DNA from: Mayfieldus sp038317345 | GTDB lineage: Bacteria > Actinomycetota > Thermoleophilia > Solirubrobacterales > 70-9 | DNA length: 64,000 nucleotides | Assembly (NCBI GenBank): GCA_038317345.1 | Contig: JBBQBH010000007.1 | Coordinates: forward strand, 1-64,000 | Direction of reading: 5' to 3' | Shown: positions 59,142 to 64,000 of the stretch, one piece after another | Position numbering within the stretch: the first letter of the stretch is position 1 | How the letters are laid out: the number at the start of each line of letters is the position of its first letter | Translations under genes and position numbers: made by a program | The notes under the pieces: model-generated | Told to the model about the DNA's origin: nothing | Seen by the model: only the letters and a program-made list of their open reading frames with translations | Databases searched by the model: none

Positions 59142-61376
59142 ATGAGCTTGGACCCGGATGATCACTCCTTTTTGAGCCCGGATTCGCTAGCTGACAGTGC
59201 ATCCGTTCCGGACAGCGAGAAGTTCTCGATTGGCCTCACGTTCATCGGGGTCGAGTGCCCTGCCTGCGGCCAAATCTGCGATCCAGGCGTATGCCCGGCC
59301 TGCGGCGCGGGTGTCCCTGCTGTTGAGATGGCGGATGAGCTGACACATGCACGGACAAAGGCGCTCGGTCCTCTCGCGGCAGAGGCGCGAGATCTCCTGG
59401 AGTCATTCGACACGCTGCCGAAGGGAAGGGTCCCTGTGACGCTCGATCAGTTCGTCGCATGCGTCGACGATTCGGAACTTTTCTCTCTCGTTGGACAGGT
59501 CGGCAAACTGGGCCACAGCCTTGGGCAACTCGACCTCGACGATCCGAAGATCGTCGGTTCACGGGCACGTCAAGCAGTCATCGAAGGGCTGGAACAGGTG
59601 CGCGCGTTGCGCGAGATCGCAACTGAGCTGTGTGCCTTCGAGCCCGGGGGCCCAGCCGAAGAGTTCCAAGCACTAGCGGTTGAGTCCGGCCGCCATGGCG
59701 CGCGGATCGTCAATGCCCTGTTGCGCGCTGTGACCGCTCAGACGATTGCTGACGGCCGCGACGCCCAGGCCGAGCTACAGGATCTTCTCTCTGAGTTTCC
59801 TGCGATTGAGAGGAGCGCAGCACTAAGGCCCAAACTCGACGACTGGGCCGTTCCAGACGACGATGGCAGGATCGCCCTAGCACTCGGCCGTGAAGGCCAG
59901 TTCACAGATGAGTTCGGCTTGCTTGTTCCCGATCGGATCTTTGCTGCCTACTCGGAGGAGGACCAGCCGCTTGAGGCGCTCGGCCGGGCTGGCGCCCATT
60001 ACTTCCAGCGCACCCTAGGGCCTGCTGCGGTCTCCGCCAGCGGCGCTGCAGCAATCCTCGCGCTACCCGCGGTCAATATGGCAACGCTTGACCGTCCGCT
60101 GCTCGCTCACCGTGTCGCGCGCCTCTTGTACGACCTCCTCGGTCGGGCGTGGGCCAGAGATTCGGCCAATGTCCGACTCCTATTCGAGCGGGTGACCGAT
60201 CAAGCTCCGACGATCCTTTCGGCCAGCTCGCGGATTCAGAAGAGCTTTCGACTCATTTTGCTGGGGGCCGAGATGGGCGAGGCTGACGATGAGGCCGCAG
60301 TCGCGCAAGCGATGACGGCTTACCGGGAGGTCGCGGAGACTGCCTATCGGACGCTTGGCTCGATGATTCTCGATCTCGAGCGCCTCCTCTCTGGCGTGCC
60401 GGTGTCTCATGCTGCCGATGCTCCAACGCTCGGACCGCTGGTCGAGCAGCTGGCATCGGCAACGGAACATGTGGCTCGCGAGCTAGCCACGGCTTGCGAT
60501 GGCGACCTCCGCAACGCCGGAGCCCACTCCCAGTATCGCTGGGACGCTGAAGCTGAAGAGATACACGATGTCAAGACCGGGCAACGCTGGAACTTGGCGA
60601 CGCTCTCGAACCGAATGGACTCGCTCGTCGCAGCGGTAGCTGGCGCTGATGCTGCCTGGAGTTGCTTTGTCGTTGCTCGAGACCTTGAAATAGAGCAGCC
60701 CTCGTGGGTCGCTGATGGAAGCGCCCCGGAAGCGGTTCAATTGGTGGCAAGCCTGTCGTTCGGCGTGCGTGGTCTGGTGATCAGCGAAGTGCGCGACGGC
60801 GGCGCAACCGTCGTTGTTGAGCCACCCGATCTCGTCGATACATCTTTGGTTGGGCCATTGGCTTCGATGTCGACAGTGGTCCGCGGGGCGACGAGCTATC
60901 GGCTCGTTAGCTCCGTCGACGACACGATCCTGCTTGAAATCGATGCGCAGATCGTTGCGCAGGCGCGCGACGCCACCAGCGAGCTCAAGGATCTGATGGT
61001 TCTCGAGACAACGCTGAGCGCGATGATCAACGGTGGGCAAGACAGGCTGGAAGCCGTGGCGCAAATCGCAGCCGTGATGACCAAAGTTGTCGCGGTCTCA
61101 TCTATGCAGGAGCTCAGCACCGACCAGAGTTCATTGGCATTTACCAGGGTCCGGCATCGACTGGAATACGCAAGCAACCTTTGCTCTCGCTGGAACGCGA
61201 CGAATACAGAGCTCGATCGTCTCCGCCGACGCCTCGACGAAGCAGTTGCCAGCGCCCGCATGGCGCCCCGTGATCGGGGCGCCCTTGAGCGCTTCGTCGC
61301 CCAAGTGCGTGGCCTGGTCGATTGGGCGGAAACTCAAGGCGTTTCTTGGCCGCCTTCGCTGCGACGTCAAGTCTGA
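59142..61376 (+). CDS. Large zinc-ribbon protein of unknown function (744 residues)
   Basis: ATG 59142 gives MSLDPDDHSFLSPDSLADSA, a disordered start, then a zinc ribbon at about residues 40-60: VECPACGQICDPGVCPACGAG (four Cys). The remainder, to about residue 740, is mostly alpha-helical with acidic and leucine-rich segments (for example DDPKIVGSRARQAVIEGLEQ) and contains no motif I recognise. It is less GC-rich at third codon positions than the surrounding chromosome, in keeping with acquisition. It lies between the nuclease and the AlbA_2 gene and probably belongs to the same unit; a sensor or scaffold role is conjecture. Confidence 0.7.
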   Translation: MSLDPDDHSFLSPDSLADSASVPDSEKFSIGLTFIGVECPACGQICDPGVCPACGAGVPAVEMADELTHARTKALGPLAAEARDLLESFDTLPKGRVPVTLDQFVACVDDSELFSLVGQVGKLGHSLGQLDLDDPKIVGSRARQAVIEGLEQVRALREIATELCAFEPGGPAEEFQALAVESGRHGARIVNALLRAVTAQTIADGRDAQAELQDLLSEFPAIERSAALRPKLDDWAVPDDDGRIALALGREGQFTDEFGLLVPDRIFAAYSEEDQPLEALGRAGAHYFQRTLGPAAVSASGAAAILALPAVNMATLDRPLLAHRVARLLYDLLGRAWARDSANVRLLFERVTDQAPTILSASSRIQKSFRLILLGAEMGEADDEAAVAQAMTAYREVAETAYRTLGSMILDLERLLSGVPVSHAADAPTLGPLVEQLASATEHVARELATACDGDLRNAGAHSQYRWDAEAEEIHDVKTGQRWNLATLSNRMDSLVAAVAGADAAWSCFVVARDLEIEQPSWVADGSAPEAVQLVASLSFGVRGLVISEVRDGGATVVVEPPDLVDTSLVGPLASMSTVVRGATSYRLVSSVDDTILLEIDAQIVAQARDATSELKDLMVLETTLSAMINGGQDRLEAVAQIAAVMTKVVAVSSMQELSTDQSSLAFTRVRHRLEYASNLCSRWNATNTELDRLRRRLDEAVASARMAPRDRGALERFVAQVRGLVDWAETQGVSWPPSLRRQV

Positions 61377-61435
61377 GTCCAACAGGGCGCTTTGAACGGT
61401 GCTCCCGCTACGCGGACGTGGGTACGGTGAGGCTT

Positions 61436-62635
61436 GTGACCTGGGTTCCAGAGACCGAAGCGGATATCCAGAAGGCGCTCGAGAATCGGCTGCTGGAGGA
61501 AGGTGCTGCGTTCGAGGCTAAGCGGGAGCTGCCGCAGCCGGGCAATAACGCATCGATCGCGGAGGCCATCTGTGCGCTCAGCGTCAACGGGGGATTGCTC
61601 CTGTACGGGATCACCGGGGATGACGCGAGCCGACCCGATCAGCTTTCTCCGATTGGCCTTGAGGGGGCTGCCGAGCGTGTCGACCTTGTCGCCCAGACTG
61701 CGATCGCGGAGCCCATCGTCGTGGAAACCATCTCGATTCCCAGCGCCGAGGATGCCAGTCTCGGCTACCTCGCCGTGGTCGTGCCTGCGTCGGATCGGAG
61801 CCCACATATGGTCACGCTTGGAGGCAAGAACGTCTATTGGGGGCGTGGCGCAACTGGCAAACGTCGGCTCAACGAGCGCGAAGTAGCAGAGCTATACGCC
61901 CGCCGGGAAGTGTCGGAACGTGATCAGCGCGAGACGCTGATCGATGCGAGCGCGGCGTGCCCGTTTGCGGACGCGGCGAACCCCGAGGGTCCCGTCGTGA
62001 CACTGACTGCTGTATCCCGACTTCTCCCGTACCCCGGGGCTCGAACCGTTGCCCGAGCAGTAGGCAACGCTGACGAAGAGGAGTTCGTGCGCGCCCTGAG
62101 CGTCGCTGCGCAGACCGTGGACCCGTACCCAGATCAAGGCGACCGCGCGATCAGCGACGCGTTTCGGGCGAGTCGCCATGGCCCAGACACGTGGGTATTG
62201 AACGGGGGATCAGAGCCGGACGACCTTCACCAAGTGCGGCTTGAGGCGAAAGCGGACGGAGCCCTGCGCCTGTGGCAACGACCACTGGCGCACGAGCATC
62301 GCGGCCGCGCACTACTACTTGAACGTAGTGTGATCCGTGCCATATGTCAGTTCGTCGGCGTTGCCGCGCACATCTCGGTCGCGGCTGGATTTGGCGGGTC
62401 GCTCGAGGTTGGTGTTCATCTTGCAGGGCTGCGGGGCCTAGTCGGGGCGTCGATCTCGGGTCCCTCGGTAATCGCAAGACCAACGCCATACACGCTGGAT
62501 AGCTATGAGCGCTTCGCAACGCGGCCGGTTCGAGCGCTGCACCAAGAGCGAAACGAAATGGTTAGCGAATTGGTGGCGCCGCTGTTCTCAGTGGTGAGTC
62601 TTCGGGGTTATCAACCCTTTGAAGATGCACGCTGA
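61436..62635 (+). CDS. AlbA_2/Schlafen-type putative DNA-binding protein
   Basis: The start at GTG 61436, with GTGAGG nearby, gives 399 residues. The N-terminal domain is of the AlbA_2 (Schlafen-like) type: ENRLLEEGAAFEAKRELPQP, then SIAEAICALSVNGGLLLYGITGDD, VVVPASDRSPHMVTLGGKNVYWGRGATGKRRLNEREVAELYARRE. The glycine-rich GGxxxYG segment with a preceding ExK (AKRE) is the family core. The C-terminal 200 residues have no recognisable motif. AlbA_2 proteins occur in many anti-phage systems, where they act as regulators or nucleases. It ends the three-gene cassette, 59 bases after the unknown protein. Confidence 0.8.
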   Translation: MTWVPETEADIQKALENRLLEEGAAFEAKRELPQPGNNASIAEAICALSVNGGLLLYGITGDDASRPDQLSPIGLEGAAERVDLVAQTAIAEPIVVETISIPSAEDASLGYLAVVVPASDRSPHMVTLGGKNVYWGRGATGKRRLNEREVAELYARREVSERDQRETLIDASAACPFADAANPEGPVVTLTAVSRLLPYPGARTVARAVGNADEEEFVRALSVAAQTVDPYPDQGDRAISDAFRASRHGPDTWVLNGGSEPDDLHQVRLEAKADGALRLWQRPLAHEHRGRALLLERSVIRAICQFVGVAAHISVAAGFGGSLEVGVHLAGLRGLVGASISGPSVIARPTPYTLDSYERFATRPVRALHQERNEMVSELVAPLFSVVSLRGYQPFEDAR

Positions 62636-62686
62636 ACAGCGCCTACCTCGCTGCCGATTTCGCAGCGGCGGTCACGAGACCACGAA

Positions 62687-62704
62687 ATGAGACCAGGATG
62701 AGAC
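62687..62704. repeat. Likely integrase arm-type site, right copy
   Basis: Exact copy of ATGAGACCAGGATGAGAC found at 52141-52158. The words GAGACCACGA, GAGACCAGGA and GAGACCACGA follow each other here from 62676 with 11-12-base spacing, the pattern expected for integrase arm binding. Confidence 0.55.
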
Positions 62705-62824
62705 CACGACGTCGCGGAAACCTCCGGATAGGCATGGAGAGGGACGGAACGTCGGAATCGGGCCGACTCCCCGCATTCGGCTCTGCAATGGGAAGAACGC
62801 GGCGCCCTCAGGCGACAAGCGGAA

Positions 62825-62870
62825 CGCGCCCGACAGGATTCGAACCTGTGACCTTCGGTTTCGTAGACCG
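62825..62870 (-). repeat. Right attachment repeat (tRNA-Arg 3' half)
   Basis: Same as the left repeat apart from one base; its T arm is intact (ACAGG TTCGAAT CCTGT). The anticodon stem-loop carries anticodon ACG. The tRNA 5' half does not continue to the right, so this is also a partial copy; the intact tRNA-Arg should lie further right, beyond the window. Confidence 0.8.
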
Positions 62871-62993
62871 TGGCCGCGAGGAGCGCTCAGCGCGATTTGG
62901 CTCTGTAGAGCGGTTTTAGGTGCCCCTAAGTGCTCTCAGTTTTGCTCAAAACGGAACCACGAATGGAACCACGGGACCAACGAACGGGAATGC

Positions 62994-63680
62994 TTAGGCG
63001 AGCTTGAGCGATACGACGAGGCGCTCGGCGATCTCGCGCAGCTTGTCCGGTGTCAGCTTAGCGGGGCGCGGCGAGCGCGGCGGCTGAGGATCGATGTCCT
63101 CATGAAGCAGCGAGTACAGGTGGCCCGCCACGACCGACCCGCCCGGGACCTCCACCTCCCACTTGCTGCGCCACTTGCGTCCCTTGCTGGTCAGACGCAC
63201 GCCTGCGGAGTAAATGGTCGTTGGCCGCGAGTTCCAATCGTCGTCGCTGAGCAGGCAGTACATCTTGTTCTGCGAAAGGTTCGCAAGCTCGGCGTAGCGC
63301 ACCTGACCCTGCCGCGGCCACCATTCGCTGCGCGGATTGATCGGTTGGCGGGGTCCGGCTTCGTTTAGCAACTGGGCGATGTCCAGATAGACCCGCACAC
63401 CGATGCGGATCCGAGTTAGGGCCTTGCGCTCACAGACGCCGCGATCTTCGCCCAGCGACTCATGCAACACGTTTTGGACGCGGGTGCAGTCGGCGACGAG
63501 CTGATCGTCGAGTTCCACCCGCACGTTTCCGCTCGCCGTGCCTGGCTCGCGATAGACCGGGACGATGACCGCGTCACGGGTGCGTACGTTCCAGTCGTCC
63601 TCGCTGAGGACTACGGCAGCCTCGGCGCGAGCGCCTGCAAGAACGAAGTCGTAGACGTGGCCCCAGGCCGGGGAGCTCAA
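62994..63680 (-). CDS. Putative MazF-like toxin with two related halves
   Basis: TTG 63680 (overlapping the antitoxin TGA, TTGA) gives 228 residues. Two halves share a motif: VVLSEDDWNVRTRDAVIVPVYRE near the start and YCLLSDDDWNSRPTTIYSAGVRL in the middle. Both resemble the MazF/PemK strand-loop (VV.S.D.WN.R...VIV.PV). An internal duplication would make a single-chain dimer, like the natural MazF dimer. The catalytic Arg/Thr cannot be assigned with certainty. The gene is downstream of a likely antitoxin and next to the attachment repeat. Confidence 0.5.
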   Translation of the reverse strand: MSSPAWGHVYDFVLAGARAEAAVVLSEDDWNVRTRDAVIVPVYREPGTASGNVRVELDDQLVADCTRVQNVLHESLGEDRGVCERKALTRIRIGVRVYLDIAQLLNEAGPRQPINPRSEWWPRQGQVRYAELANLSQNKMYCLLSDDDWNSRPTTIYSAGVRLTSKGRKWRSKWEVEVPGGSVVAGHLYSLLHEDIDPQPPRSPRPAKLTPDKLREIAERLVVSLKLA

Positions 63681-63940
63681 AGAATGCCCGCGTCGATTGC
63701 GCGCTGATTGGCAGCGCGGATCGCCTCGAGATGATCATCATCGGCGCCGATCGCCTCGTAGGCAGCGATCTTCTCCTCGCGCTCGTGCTCCTCAAGCCAG
63801 CGGCGATAGCCATAGATCGCCCAAGCTTCAGCCCGGCGGGAGATCGGCGCTCTTTCCTCCTCGACAAGGCCGGCTTCCCGAGCAGCGTCGATCGCCTCGT
63901 CGAGCAGGGCGGAACGGGTCATGTAGATGCGATTGCTCAT
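63677..63940 (-). CDS. Putative antitoxin
   Basis: ATG 63940 gives 87 residues: MSNRIYMTRSALLDEAIDAA begins a ribbon-helix-helix-like segment, followed by a helical C-terminus (EAWAIYGYRRWLEEHEREEKIAAYEAIGADDDHLEAIRAANQRAIDAGIL). Translation is coupled to the toxin gene by TTGA. GGAG about nine bases upstream is a plausible Shine-Dalgarno. It is the right-most gene seen and belongs to a second element or the region right of the first. Confidence 0.55.
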   Translation of the reverse strand: MSNRIYMTRSALLDEAIDAAREAGLVEEERAPISRRAEAWAIYGYRRWLEEHEREEKIAAYEAIGADDDHLEAIRAANQRAIDAGIL

Positions 63941-64000
63941 CTCTCGTGCTCCTGGGGGGGAGCATAGCACGGTGCAGATTGAGGTGCAAGATAGGTGCAT

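Larger units (their letters stand above)
52049..62870. mobile_element. Integrated genetic element at a tRNA-Arg(ACG) site, about 10.8 kb
   Basis: Two 46-base direct repeats matching the 3' half of a tRNA-Arg gene (52049-52094, 62825-62870, one mismatch) bound the region, and an 18-base repeat near each end resembles integrase arm sites. Inside are a tyrosine integrase split by an inversion, an excisionase-like HTH gene, a sigma-like factor, an HNH nuclease, and a three-gene cassette with a PD-(D/E)XK nuclease and an AlbA_2 protein. No conjugation, capsid or replication genes are recognisable, so it may be a satellite or genomic island mobilised by other elements. With the integrase broken, excision would need help in trans. 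Confidence 0.85.
62636..62993. other. Gene-free right end of element with arm-type repeats
   Basis: 358 bases without a gene. It holds the repeated GAGACCA-type words before the right attachment repeat (62668-62711) and GGAACCACGAATGGAACCACGG words after it (62953-62974), which may be arm sites of the first and second element, respectively. Confidence 0.5.

Noticed and set aside
62698..62919. Short plus-strand frame with TGFEPVTFGFVDRG
   Set aside because: This is the well-known false protein read from the antisense of a tRNA T arm; the region is the attachment repeat.

Overview
The window is high-GC DNA of about two thirds G+C, with strong GC bias at third codon positions, many GTG and TTG starts, and operons joined by 4-base ATGA, GTGA or TTGA overlaps. 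Two deazaflavin(F420)-type nitroreductase family proteins, a DUF6636-type secreted protein and a kinase-ATPase-cyclase fusion regulator point to an actinobacterium. My best inference is a soil member of Thermoleophilia/Solirubrobacterales; no rRNA is present to confirm it. No replication origin, CRISPR array or complete insertion sequence was seen.

Positions 1-52,000 look like ordinary chromosome. From the left: a frameshifted metallo-beta-lactamase-like gene at the edge, a two-component system (790-2744), a lipoprotein with a MacB-like ABC exporter operon (2886-7541), a YncE-like beta-propeller lipoprotein and two extracellular phosphoesterase/sulfatase-fold proteins (7654-11472), two tRNA-Ser genes, pncB, tadA, a secreted subtilase, a universal stress protein and an MBL hydrolase. 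A 1454-residue zinc-ribbon/kinase/AAA/TPR/cyclase regulator follows (17200-21564), then a large membrane protein. Positions 24786-36372 hold an almost complete pentose-phosphate cluster on both strands: pgi, tal, tkt, rpiA, pgl, gnd and zwf. Together they oxidise glucose-6-phosphate to pentose phosphate with reduced nicotinamide cofactor, and interconvert the sugar phosphates. EAL and GGDEF proteins sit on either side of zwf. Positions 36369-51998 are rich in exported enzymes (serine hydrolase, penicillin acylase, M14 peptidase, esterase) and general metabolic enzymes, mixed with decayed genes.

Positions 52049-62870 are an integrated mobile element. It is bounded by two 46-bp direct repeats (one mismatch) that are the 3' half of a tRNA-Arg(ACG) gene. 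Matching 18-bp repeats, likely integrase arm sites, lie near each end. Inside are an excisionase, a sigma-like factor and a tyrosine integrase cut in two by a roughly 1.8-kb inversion that also cuts a nucleotidyltransferase gene. A three-gene cassette at the right end (58554-62635) encodes a PD-(D/E)XK-like nuclease, a 744-residue zinc-ribbon protein of unknown function and an AlbA_2/Schlafen-type protein. This cassette is the best candidate here for an undescribed, possibly anti-phage, system. Right of the second repeat a probable toxin-antitoxin pair opens what looks like a second element in tandem, with the intact tRNA-Arg expected beyond position 64,000.

Several genes need one or two single-base corrections to read through (near 162, 44585, 51750, 51838, 52652 and 55630). 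Either this genome carries many young pseudogenes, or the sequence has residual indel errors, some of them in G/C runs. This is flagged gene by gene.
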